Origin: Dreissena polymorpha
Lineage: Eukaryota; Mollusca; Bivalvia; Myida; Dreissenidae
Direction: 5' to 3'
DNA length: 64,000 nucleotides
NCBI RefSeq assembly: GCF_020536995.1
Contig: NC_068358.1
Location: forward strand, 248,001 to 312,000
Shown: positions 1 through 10,436 of the stretch, piece after piece
How positions within the stretch are numbered: the stretch's first letter is position 1
Layout of the letters: every line of letters starts with the position of its first letter
Program-made: the position numbers and the translations under genes
The notes under the pieces: generated by a model
Seen by the model: only the letters and a program-made list of their open reading frames with translations
The model's database searches: none
Told to the model about the DNA's origin: nothing

Positions 1-178
1 TTTATTTCCAAAATTAGGGATGCCTTGTATATTTATTTCTATATTTAGAATATTTCTTACAGAAATTCATTTAAGCAAACAGCGCAGACCTTGATGAGAC
101 GTCTCATGCAGCGTCGCATCTGGGTCTACGCTGTTTGCAAAGTCCTTTTTTCTAGACGCTAGGCATAAATGGGTTATT
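1..178. repeat. MITE-like element, copy A (cut by window start)
   Basis: This is a short dispersed element seen three times in the first 3 kb (also 2505-2714 and 2845-3006). It has a GC-rich inner palindrome (GCGCAGAC paired with GTCTACGC) and ends at an AGGCATAAATGGGTT border. It lies just 3' of the stop codon of the gene at 203, so it probably sits in that gene's 3' UTR. The reverse strand carries AATAAA at about 32-37, which could serve as its poly(A) signal (inference). The left end is outside the window. Confidence 0.75.
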
Positions 179-202
179 AGTCGTAGAGAAGAATATCATT
201 GT

Positions 203-390
203 CTAGCAGTTGAGAGCGTCCAGCTGTCCCATATTGGCCCGGGTGTCTCCGATGGGTTTTCCGCTACGATCCTGACAAAAGCACACCGAACCCGTGCATC
301 CGGTGGGGGCGTAGTTTCCGAAGCGATCACATGAGAACATCCGACCAATGAGGCCCGTTTTCTGGTAGGCGTACTGGTCACGTGCGCACT
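203..390 (-). CDS. Exon 5 (last) of the IGFBP-like/Tg1 gene: second Tg1 repeat
   Basis: The acceptor is AACCTTCACAG; the exon enters in phase 1 and ends in TAG at 203-205, directly after the sixth Tg1 cysteine. One exon holds the whole second repeat. Confidence 0.9.
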
Positions 391-3300
391 CTGTGAAGGT
401 TACAAAACATGTGATTTTTTTTCGTTTGTTCTGCATATGAGCTTTTGGGTACGAATGAGCTTTTTATTTAAATCTAACGAAACTTATGCACACAAACGTA
501 AAATATTGTGTTACATGTTACCAACACACAGTAGTTATGAAGCATCATAAAATGGTATATCTTTCGACATTTTTAACATATGATAATACACATTGCACAT
601 GCAACACTTTATTTAATTCTTATCATAACGTACAATGCCTGCACATTTGATTGGTGTGTGATGAACAATGTAGAACATCATCAAATATTGTATGTCTATA
701 TATCGACCGTTATCTATGGTGATTCCAATTGGTAAATCGCATAAATCCACTGTAATATATGCCATTGTATTTCTATTCGCGCACGCAAAGTTATCAATAT
801 TATTCCAATGATTTGTTTATGCCATAACGTAAACGCAGTCTCAGCAATTATATTTTAAGTACATGTGTACTTACGGCAGTCCATGTCGGCAGCCTCCCAC
901 CTGTTGACCATGAAACCAGAAATCTCAGAGCCGTTGGGAGCGACACAGAACGCTCTGAAATATAAATGGCGAGTCTCCTCGTTACATTATACCGGCTGCT
1001 ATAAATATTGCTGTGACATTAACTGTGGAACATATAACAAGCTTGTTTTATTGCTCGTAGGGTCGAGCGACTTATTCTACAAAATCTCTTATTTTTGTTT
1101 CGGGTGTTTTTGTTACATATATTAATGTTTTAGGCTAATAACGTCTTCGTATTGATAGCATCCCTTTCGAGATAATGTTCAGGTGATTTCTGATAAGTTT
1201 AGAAGACAAAATCTTAAAAAATTGTAGTGCGCAATACCGGAAGAGGTATCAGAAGTTCTTACTGGGAGCCTTGGTACTGCATTCCCTTGAAGTCACCATT
1301 TGCTTCACAAAGGGGTCGCTCCAGTCCCCTTAGCATCCCGTTAGCGGCGGCGTATTTTGCCTCCACTTCCGCAAGCTTAGCGGAGCAGGAACCTGGAAAA
1401 AATGAAGGCATTAAAATATGGCAAGGGCCAGTATGGGCCGCTGTTATTTAACGAATGAATTAAGTGTTGGTACAAAATAAAAATATTTTATTTGATCCAC
1501 ATTCGATGATAAATCGGTGGTGAAGCAAAGCAAAATATGGGAGAGTGAGGGGGGGGGGGGGGTTAAAGGACCAACTTTAAAAATAGTCTTCTCTTAAATC
1601 GCGCGAAATATCCCAACTTGTTTAAATATAACACATGCCAAAACACATGAATGCATCAGTGTACGGTATCGTAGCCCGTATAGAGAATATGGCGTTTTCC
1701 CTCAATGCATACTTTTTATATTCAACTACTTCAAAATGTTGGCTTCACCTATACTTTGACATATACATAAAGCATACATAGAAGACATTTTGTCAGCCCA
1801 AAACGTGTAAACTAGTACAGCATACTGATTTTTTTTAAATTAAACTTTTACAGATCACTGATACTTTTGATTAATTCGAAAGCTTCAAACGCATTCCTAT
1901 AAACGGATATGATTTTCTTCGAAGTGAAAGTTTGAAGGCATTAAATGTAATCGTATCCATCACCTTACCCAATCCTCCGAGGGTTATCACGTGACAAACA
2001 ATGTGGCGACCTCCATGACGAGACATACACTTTTCGCCGTTTTATACCCTTGATTACCGGTACTTTTATTAATTGTTAAAATGCCGCTCACTTTCCAGCC
2101 ATATCACACAAGTACAGCTCCCGCTAAGAAATTCACAGCCAGTAAAGTCGAGATAAAGAGCGAATACTAATATTTAATAATCGCTAATCACCTTGCTGAT
2201 ATGACTGGAAAGTGATTGGCATTTTTACAGTTGATAAACTTAATAAAGGGTATAAAACGGCGAAAATACTTATCACGGCATGGACGTCGCCAACTTATTT
2301 GCCACGTTATTACCCCTCTGAATCCTGCATGTTTCACCTGCTTGGCGTTTCTGCACGCTACGTTTGCACGTGAACGTCTCGATGTCGCACGTAAGATCGG
2401 AAGCGCACTCCGAGTCGGCAGGAACTCCCAGCATCATCATAGCTCGACAATTGTCACCCTCAGCTGTAGGACAAAACCGTAGTTGTGGATGTATCGTTGT
2501 AAACCCATTTAAGCATTGTGGACTATCCCGTCGTTCTAAATTGGATCAATTTATTTCCAAAATTAGGGATGTCTAGTATATTAATTTCTATATTTAAAAT
2601 ATTTCTTACAGAAATTCCTTTAAACAAACAGCGCAGACATCATGCGGCGTCTCATCTGGGTCTACGCTGTTTGCAAAATCCTTTTTTCTAGACGCTAGGC
2701 ATACATGGGTTAACCGTTCAACATAAAACGATTCTGCGTCAAAAGTTGACCAATTCGTTAGCATGGTTGGTTTGACAACACAATGTATCTGAGGGTCAAA
2801 GGGAAGTTTATTTGGAGGTGCCCACGAGTATATTACATCATTGTAAAATCTTTAAACAATCGCATGATGCGGCGTCTTATCTGGGTCTGCGATGTTTGCT
2901 TTAAGGAAATTCTAAATAGAGAAATAAATATACAAGACGTGCCTAATTTTGGAAAAAAAAATCCAATAAAGAAGGATGAGAGAATCCACTTGGCATAAAT
3001 GGGTTAAAGCAGTGCTAGCACGTATTGCGTTTTTGTCTGTACACGGCCAGCTACATTTAGAAGAACTTGAAACGTTCGTTTGACACAAATAATTGTACGA
3101 ATACCCCGGTAGTCAGTAAACTTTATTACTCGCCTTCATGTTAGGTAAAATGATATTTCATAGAGTTTCTTAAATAAGTTAATGGTTATTAATTATGTTG
3201 TTCGGCTGTTTTCGAACTGTTTTAGCTTTGTATGCATTCAATAGCCTGGAACAATTCAAATATACAATAAAAATCAACATCAAATCCTGGTGGCAAATAC

Positions 3301-3728
3301 ATGACAGCTAGATAATTTATGTAACTAACAATATATGTAAGTGAATATCTCAAATATAGCCTCATCTGGCTAAAACGTGTAGTTTTCACCTGCTGGAAAG
3401 AATAATACATAATTTGTCCAAGTGCGTAATGCATACCACTTATTTAACTGTTGATACAGGAAATATCTTAGTTTTAGCCGTATTTGTTGCCATAGATTTA
3501 TCGGTCAATATATATACAGATACAGTAGTATACATTCTAGTATTACTTACCGAGCTGTGTGATGCAGACATCGCAGCAACCGCAAACGCCTCCTTTGGGC
3601 CTCACGACGCCATTACAGTTGCCATTGCTAATGGCAGGGCATGCCCTCCACATGCAATAGTCGGGTGGACAATTTATCATCGCATTGGTCCAACCAGCCA
3701 ACAAAACGAACGACACAATTTTCAGCAT
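203..3728 (-). CDS. Secreted IGFBP-like protein with two thyroglobulin type-1 domains (five exons)
   Basis: The coding exons, in transcript order, are 3728-3551, 2463-2338, 1392-1263, 954-875 and 390-203. Every junction has a GT donor and AG acceptor, the phases (1,1,2,1) close exactly, and the total is 702 nt, giving 233 residues plus stop. Residues 1-16 (MLKIVSFVLLAGWTNA) are a signal peptide. A cysteine-rich block follows, with a GGVCGCCDVC motif and a later Cys-rich loop, resembling the N-terminal domain of insulin-like growth factor binding proteins and perlustrin. Two thyroglobulin type-1 repeats follow; the second has GNYAPTGC and VCFCQDRSGKPI and all six cysteines. An IGFBP domain plus a Tg1 domain is the vertebrate IGFBP layout; here there are two Tg1 domains. 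Tg1 domains often bind or inhibit cysteine proteases, so a growth-factor-binding or protease-inhibitor role is possible. The exons are certain; the function is inferred. Confidence 0.9.
875..954 (-). CDS. Exon 4 of the IGFBP-like/Tg1 gene: end of first Tg1 repeat
   Basis: The exon is 80 nt with acceptor TTTATATTTCAG and donor TGCC|GTAAGTAC; phase 2 in, phase 1 out. It encodes AFCVAPNGSEISG and a closing cysteine, i.e. Cys5 and Cys6. The CWC motif reads AFC, so Cys4 is absent. Confidence 0.88.
1263..1392 (-). CDS. Exon 3 of the IGFBP-like/Tg1 gene: start of first Tg1 repeat
   Basis: The acceptor is CATTTTTTCCAG and the donor CCCA|GTAAGAAC; phase 1 in, phase 2 out. It carries Cys1 and Cys2 of the first thyroglobulin type-1 repeat. 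The position where Tg1 repeats have QC (Cys3) reads QY. Confidence 0.88.
1978..2321. repeat. Fold-back MITE in intron 2 of the IGFBP-like gene
   Basis: Two arms of about 130 bp, starting GAGGGTTATCACGTGAC and ending with its imperfect complement ACGTTATTACCCCTC, surround a spacer of about 80 bp. The arms share inner blocks such as TTTTCGCCGTTTTATACCC. No coding capacity; a non-autonomous DNA element. Confidence 0.8.
2338..2463 (-). CDS. Exon 2 of the IGFBP-like/Tg1 gene
   Basis: The acceptor is TTTTGTCCTACAG and the donor GCAG|GTGAAAC. The 126 nt run phase 1 to phase 1. It completes the IGFBP-like cysteine domain (C-x13-C-x4-C-x6-C spacing) and ends in a basic linker (KRSVQKRQ). Confidence 0.88.
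2505..2714. repeat. MITE-like element, copy B
   Basis: Same family and orientation as 1-178, here complete, from ACCCATTTAAGCATTG to CATACATGGGTTAA. It lies about 40 bp upstream of the exon 2 acceptor of the minus-strand gene. Confidence 0.78.
2845..3006. repeat. MITE-like element, copy C, inverted
   Basis: Same family as copy B but in the opposite orientation: the TAATTTTGGAAA segment and the terminal CATAAATGGGTTAA are recognisable. The left border is approximate. Confidence 0.65.
3551..3728 (-). CDS. Exon 1 of the IGFBP-like/Tg1 gene: signal peptide and first cysteine block
   Basis: The exon begins at ATG 3728 in a good context (A at -3) and ends at a strong donor (G|GTAAGTAA at 3550) in phase 1. 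It encodes the secretion signal and the GGVCGCCDVC stretch typical of IGFBP N-terminal domains. Confidence 0.9.
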
Positions 3729-3826
3729 TTCGTTTGAACGAAAATAATGTTTTCCGTGAATTAAACAACTAGTGCTAAGCGACCGACGACGCTTTGTACA
3801 TGTAACGCTCTTACTGACCGGGCATG

Positions 3827-3836
3827 CCTTTTATAG
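3827..3836 (-). promoter_or_regulatory. TATA box for the IGFBP-like/Tg1 gene
   Basis: The reverse strand reads CTATAAAAGG here, about 100 nt upstream of ATG 3728. This predicts a start site near 3800 and a 5' UTR of about 70 nt. The TATA match is directly visible; the start site is inferred. Confidence 0.7.
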
Positions 3837-4095
3837 GAAGCGATACCTGCACGTGTCGCATACATAGTTCACTTCCAACAGGCCCATGGGCTTTTCAGAC
3901 TAGCAAAAGATGTCAGGAACTTCTGCGATATGACAACATCTGTGATGGTCGATTGTCATGATGGATGTTCGCTTTATATAATTATTCGGAAAACTCGTAC
4001 TTATTGCGTGGGCATTAGCAACTCAGTATATTTCGCCCCAAAATGTTGCTAAACATATGTGCAACAGATAGCTTTGACACTTGGACATGTCAGCT
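3837..4095. other. Upstream region of the IGFBP-like gene, nothing further seen
   Basis: Non-coding in all frames; only the TATA box just left of it was recognised. Confidence 0.5.
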
Positions 4096-4290
4096 GTCCG
4101 GTTAGCGTAGTGGTTGGTACACGCGCCTTTTACATCTGCGACCCGGGATTAAATTCCCGTGCCAAAAGGCATGTGAGTTTGGTCGGTGGTCACCATTCCG
4201 GAGAGGTTGGGTTTCCTACGGATACTCCGGCTTACCCGCACAGCCCAAAACCACACCAAATCAAAAGATCTTTCAATAAAAATTTCATAG
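4096..4290 (+). repeat. tRNA-derived SINE with V-type core
   Basis: The head is tRNA-like, with A box TAGCGTAGTGG (4103-4113) and a B box-like GGGATTAAATTCC (about 4145). Downstream at 4209-4237 is a GTTTCCTACGGATACTCCGG block that resembles the conserved central domain of V-SINEs (family knowledge). The 3' end is approximate. Confidence 0.7.
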
Positions 4291-7200
4291 ATGAAAATTG
4301 CAGCTATAATGCAAAATTCGTCCCAACTTTTGTGAGTTAAGTAAGTTAATTATGTAGGAATGCTGGGACACACTCCGAGTCCTCACAAAGTCAGTCGCGG
4401 AAGTACCTCATACATTTCGAAATACACACACTCACTTGGAAATATTAAAGGTACAGTTTATTAAATTATTTAATTTATTTATTTTAAACTTAACAATACA
4501 GTCATAAATCGTTGGATCAGCTTCTGATTATCGTGTCAAATTTTTAATAAGGATTTTATTTATTTATTTTTGAATGAAGAATGATAAAATTTGCACATAG
4601 TCACTTACTATCGAAAGGAACACATTATTCAAGTGTAAATGCTGTACGTAGATCAATGTACGATTACTTCGTAAAATATGGTTTAGTCTACGGACAGGCG
4701 GACGACCGTACCTACATTTTGATATGACGATCTTCTTGTGCACAACTTCAACATATGTTTTATGTCATAGACAACATTTGTGTGATTGTCACCATGTGTC
4801 AAGATCAGCAAGTTTCATTCAGATTGAACTAAAAATGTGACTAAAAGTATTCACATTGTTTCACTATAAACAACTGGTGTCGTCACGTGCGGTCTCGTTC
4901 GCTAACGCAAGTGAACCGGTCACGGGACTGTAACGAGTTATGTAACTTTGTGGGCAATTATGTAATACGGAAATATTTATCGAGTCTTATAGACCCTTTC
5001 AGTTATTCGCTTTTACTAGTGTTAGAGTTGTGTCCCTTAGCCGGATGTGACGTCAACGGGGGATAGAAATTCGTCAGAGAAAATAAAATTTTACTGTGTC
5101 GCTGAAGAAATCAACGTCTTTAGCACAATATATGCGTAAGTTGCACACATGTTTTATTTTTATTATTTTATTGACGCATATTAAAGCTATCGCTTGTTGT
5201 ATATTTACTTTTAAGTACGATGAAGTGAGGAAAAATGCATTAAACATTCCGTTTTGTCAAGACACATTTCATGTTCGTACATATACCATTACACCTGGAT
5301 TGGAACCTAAAAGTAAATATTGTATAAAAATGCCAAATTTTGAAAGCAAAGCGTATTACGAGTTATTTTCAGAAAGTTTATATTTGTAATCATGATTTTA
5401 TCATAGGAATTATATGATTTCGGGGCTTTTTTTATTCTTAAATAGAACTAGAAAGTAGAAGAATGTGAATGAAAACCAATCAGGAGAACGGGTCATTTAA
5501 CTTTCATGTTTTTTACACCAAAATCTCTATATTTATAAACTTTCAAAACCGAAACTATCCTTTGTTTTTTTGAGTGTTTGACTGAAGTGTTGAAATAATA
5601 TAAAAATCAGCTGCAAAAAATGCATTATATGTGGGTTTTTTTCAGGAATCATCCCAAATGCTATGTTCAGAAACAGTGAAGTACCATGGCTGAACCAGAT
5701 CCTGTAACAGAAAAGAAAGTACAACAGTACACGACTGTGATTGTCATAAGGTTTGTTTTTTTGTTTAAAATGTGAATTCACTATAATAAATACTCCTAAG
5801 TTTATTATTAATATAATTATGCAAATACATACACATTGGTGGCATGAATATATCCGGACATAGTCATGTACCTTATTTCCGGTTAGGATGACACCACTGA
5901 CTGGTTGTAATTCAATTAACTAAAGGCGTCCAGTCAGATACGCCTGAATACACTCAAAGAATTAATCTATAAGTGAAAACAAAAGCAGCTTTAACGAAAA
6001 TAACTAACTTTTATTATAAGAACTAGGAAAATGAAGAACAATGACAGAGAATTAAGAACAGGTATAAGCAAGGTCTAAAGAATCTAAGCATCGTTAAAAA
6101 ATGAACAAACACAGCAAATACCTTAAAGAATGTAAAAAGAAGTTCACAATCTGTCAAAAAAACTGATATAAATATTAGTTACTAGTTACTGTTAGTCTAG
6201 AAGCTGCTTCAAAAATTTAGTTTATAAAATAAGTCTAACTTAATCTAAAGAACACAAATTATGGAGAGTTGAAAACTCCAGTGACTCAAATGCAAAAAAA
6301 TAAGAAGAATTTACAAAAGTTATTTCAATTAAAAGATTCTTTCTTATTTAGAAAATGCCAAATAAAAATTAGCTAAATAATAAGAATTTTTTTTATAAAT
6401 AATGCCAAAATGTCTTGATGCTGGTGTTACAATAATTTAGAGTTTAATTATTTCAAATTCCCACCTTTTTCTAGAGTTGTTACGTTTTCAAGAAAGAATC
6501 AAGAAGTGACTGTTATCAGCCAAAACAGTTTATTTTATACAGTTCTGAGAGCACTGGCAGAACAGTCTATTTTTCCCTCAGAACAGTCCATTTACAGACA
6601 TTTTGATTAGTTAAAACTATAATCTCTACGCAAAGACTAAAAACATAATAAAAACACTCAAATCAACACTATGATTTAAATTGAACAAAACCAACATACT
6701 TCTACTTAAATATGCAAGCTACATTGTACACATGCATTCAGATATCAACAAGAAATATCTTTAAAAAAGATATACGGCGTTGATTGTGGTTGGAGTTGTT
6801 GAAAGGTAAAGAGTTCAATGAATGAGATCAAAGATAGCGAATGTCTTTTTCTATGCAGTTCTTAGCTGCATCACACACAGTACGGGATGTTACGCGGAGT
6901 TTTCGAGGCTTATTTTACATTATTACATATTGCTGGTCATTAACCTATAAATACAAAACAGAAAACCAAAAGAAGAATGGAAGTGAAATTAAAACATATG
7001 AGTCAACTGGCCACGCGCTTAGTATCCGTACATATTTTAAATATTTATACGCGCGTTCTTTGAACAAATCTGTTTTAGTGGTTTGTCCGGAATTGCTATT
7101 CGATTCAATTATTAACACTATCGAGAATCATCGCGCTCGTGCTTAATACATTAGTCAAAATGGTGGAATAATTCTTGTTAAATTAATCAAAAATAATATT

Positions 7201-7498
7201 TATAATGGTATTGTTGAAAACACATTAAGAATCTATTATAAACATACCATAATTATACCGCTGAATATCTTCATTTAACCTAATTCACGCGATAGCTTCT
7301 ATATTATATCACGATTATTTTACTGGCCGCGAACTGACCCTGATACATTGCAGGTTAGAATGCAATGCATTAAAGTGAGGCCACGCTTCCACTGCTGGAA
7401 CGACGGCTTGTTTAAAACTTAATACTTTTACATGTTTAATGTTCAATTTCGAAAACAATTTAAAATGAGTTTGCCTAAACGAATATCAGGATAGGGAA
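4291..7498. other. AT-rich intergenic stretch without a recognisable gene
   Basis: The open frames (for example 5096-5389 and 6841-7146) have no recognisable domain, no paired splice sites and low-complexity composition. I see no RNA gene or clear repeat border here. Confidence 0.5.
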
Positions 7499-7504
7499 AA
7501 ACGG

Positions 7505-8266
7505 CAACGGTTGAGAAACTAACATTTTGGCTACAATTGAGAAAACAAGCAAATTCGTTGAATTGATATCCCCCGCCAATATGCTTCTGGACACAAAAGT
7601 GTTATATTTGACACTCAAAAAAGCATTTTTTTAAGATACAAAGGGCCATAACGTTATTATCCGATGGTGTACAATGCCATTTGGCGTGCATCATCCTCTT
7701 ATCCATATATATACTCATACCAAGTTTCAGTGAAATCAGCAAAAGCACTTCCAAGATTTGGCTCCAGACACACACAACATGCATTTTATCAAGATACAAA
7801 GGGCCATAACTCTGTTATTAACAGATGGTGTACAATGCCATTAGGCGTGAATCATCCTTTTATCCATATATATATACTCATACCAAGTTTCAATGAAATC
7901 CGCCAAAGCACTTCCAAGACATGGCTTCGGACGGATGGACGGACGGACAAATGGAAAGACGGACGGACAACGCCAAAACAATATCCCTCCGCCTATGGCG
8001 GGGGATAATAATTGTTTGGCTATGGTTGAGAAACTAACATTTTGGCTATGGCTGGGAAACTAACGTGTTGTCTATGGTTGAGAAACTAACGTTTTGGATA
8101 TGGTTGAGACAGTAACATTTTGCCTATGGTTGAGAAACTAAACATTTTGGCTATGGTAGAGAAACTAACATTTTGAAAAGGGTTCAAACAAAAAAATTTG
8201 GTCATGACTTAAATTCTAAAATTTTGGCTATGCTTTAACAATTAACATTATGGCTATGTTTGTCCC
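7505..8266 (+). repeat. 26-bp minisatellite, split by a MITE
   Basis: The unit is GGCTATGGTTGAGAAACTAA plus CATTTT, in diverged tandem copies at 7505-7557 and 8013-8266. The first two copies are separated from the rest by the element at 7568-8006, so the insertion came after the array formed. Confidence 0.8.
7568..8006. mobile_element. MITE-like element with C-rich TIRs and internal duplication
   Basis: The ends are ATCCCCCGCC and GGCGGGGGAT. Inside, a unit of about 165 bp (GGGCCATAAC, then CATACCAAGTTTCA, then GCACTTCCAAGA) occurs twice, followed by a GGACGGACGGAC run near the right end. No transposase; non-autonomous. Confidence 0.75.
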
Positions 8267-8540
8267 ATTACGGTGTTATTTATCATTAAATCCTGAAATA
8301 CTTCTCCTGATGTTCATCAATGAAATTTACCAGCAATCATTAAAAATAACCAACCTTAGAACTTATTTTGTTTTAACTTAACAAGTTCTTTTCTATCAAA
8401 CCACTGTAAACACACGTCAAAAAAGCAAGTCGCAGATTTAACTTTAAGACAAGTGCATTATCAGGCCTACTTGCCCTGCAGGGCAAGTGGCTCTTGGTTT
8501 ATTTGTAAAAACTGATGGTAAAAATTTGACCTGCTTTTGG

Positions 8541-9050
8541 AAAAACCGGGCTTAGTGCATGTGTGTTAGGTTTTGTCCCAGATTAGCCTTTGCAGTCCGC
8601 ACAGGCTGATCAGGAACAATAGCTTCACCTATACTGGATTGTCATTTAAAAGAGACTTACTTAAAACTAACAAGAGATGTGTTTGTCAGAAACACAATGC
8701 CCCCTACTGCGCCGCTTTGAAGACATATATTTGACCTTTGACATTGAAGGATGACCTTTACCTTTCACCACTCAGATTGTGCAGATCCATGAGATACACG
8801 TGCATGCAAAATATCAAGTTGCTATCTTCTATATTGCAATAGTTATGGGCAATGTAAAAGTTTTCGCACCGACGCACATACTGACGGACTGACGGACAGT
8901 TCAACTGCTATATGCCACCCTACCGGGGGCATAAAAATTCAATAAAACTGGGAAGTGTCGTCCCTGATTAGCCTGTGCGGACTGCAAAGGCTCATCTGGG
9001 ACGATACTTACGCACATGCATTAAGCCCTATTTTCCCAGAACACTGCTCA
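8541..9050. mobile_element. Dispersed inverted-repeat element, split by a nested insert
   Basis: The left arm (AAACCGGGCTTAGTGCATGT, then GCAGTCCGCACAGGCTGATC) pairs with the right arm (CCTGTGCGGACTGCAAAGG, then GCATTAAGCCC). The middle is interrupted at 8672-8932 by another repeat. The right border lies about 10 bp from the stop codon of the minus-strand exon at 9059. Confidence 0.78.
8672..8932. mobile_element. Nested repeat (GTGTTTGTCAGAAACAC family)
   Basis: It begins with a small palindrome GTGTTTGTCAGAAACAC, continues ATGCCCCC, and ends ACCGGGGGCAT. The same family recurs reversed at 63044-63560. It sits inside the element at 8541-9050. Confidence 0.72.
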
Positions 9051-9058
9051 TTTGATCG

Positions 9059-9209
9059 TCAAGGTTTACCATACCCCTGTAGCTGCTGTGATGGCTTGAC
9101 ATCCACTGTGGGTGCTCGTTTTGGCTTCATAATGTAGGAAATGGTCTCCGAGAGCAGTCGTGGCCTTTTGGTGGGCGTTGGGTCATCCATCATACCTAAC
9201 ACTCTCTTC
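9059..9209 (-). CDS. Last exon of the unrecognised nuclear-type gene
   Basis: The exon starts after TTGTTTTCAG and encodes RVLGMMDDPTPTKRPR, then SETISYIMKPKR and a Gln-rich end before TGA. Codon use and composition look genuine. If the GTAAAC at 9069 is used as a donor, it is internal rather than last. Confidence 0.72.
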
Positions 9210-10352
9210 CTGAAAACAACACAATCAGAACCTGGGATGAAGCTAGAGCTTTGTCACAGACTTGACAAATACCCCCACATGCCGCATTGACGCAAAATAT
9301 TTTGCATGTTGTCTTCACAAAAAACAGCGGACGCCATGCTCAATGTTTAAAACGCACTGAGTGACCCCGTGACCTAGCTTTTGACCCGGCATGGCACATG
9401 TTTGAACTTGACCTACACATCATCTAGATACAACTTCTGACCAAGTGTAGTGAAGATCGGATGAAAACTACTTGAATTAGAGAGCTGACACCATGCTGAA
9501 TGTGTAAAACGCAATAAGTGACCCAGTGACCTAGTTTTTTATCTTGCATGGCCCATATTCAAACTTGGCCTTAAGATCATCTTGATAAAACTTCTGACCA
9601 AGTTTGGTGAAGATCGGATGAAAACTACTTGAATTAGAGAACGGACACAATGCTCAAGGTTTAAAACGCACTAAGTGACCCCGTGACCTAGTTTTTGACC
9701 CGGCATGACCCATATTTTAACTTGACCTAGACATCATCTAGATATAACATCTGACCAAGTTTGGTGAAGATCAGATGAAAACAACTTGAATAAAAGAGCG
9801 GACACTTAATACGGACCGACAGACAGACCAACCGACAGACAAGCTCACTCCTATATACCCTGCTAAACTTCGTTTGTGGGGGTATAACAAGAAATTTCAT
9901 ATAAACCTGAGCAACCTTGCAAGGATGTTCGCAGGCTCTATGTGATATATATAGGATCTTGCACGAGTTGTCATATCATAACATATTTTATTAAACGAGT
10001 TCAGGAATTTTGTTAGTAAGCGAGCCTTTGGCGAGCTTTCTAACAAATTTCCTAGACGAGTTTAATAAAATATGGTATGATATGACAACGAGTGTCAGAT
10101 CTTGTTTATCACATGCTTTTAAATGAACAAATTAAATAAATATTTACGCAAACATTATGATAAATCTCGAATATTGTTTACATTTCCTGACGTCATTTGG
10201 AATGCCTCGGCTTTTACAAAGCAAAATAACAAAATGCGATTGGTCAATAAATGAAAACTCAGCCAATAAAAACGCTTAAAAATGTTGTATTACACATGTG
10301 TAATAAAAAAAATGTTATGGTTATATTACATTGAAAACAGGGTATAGCATGT

Positions 10353-10436
<84 letters not shown>

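Noticed and set aside
5096-5389. 97-codon plus frame
   Set aside because: No domain, no splice partners, biased AT-rich composition.
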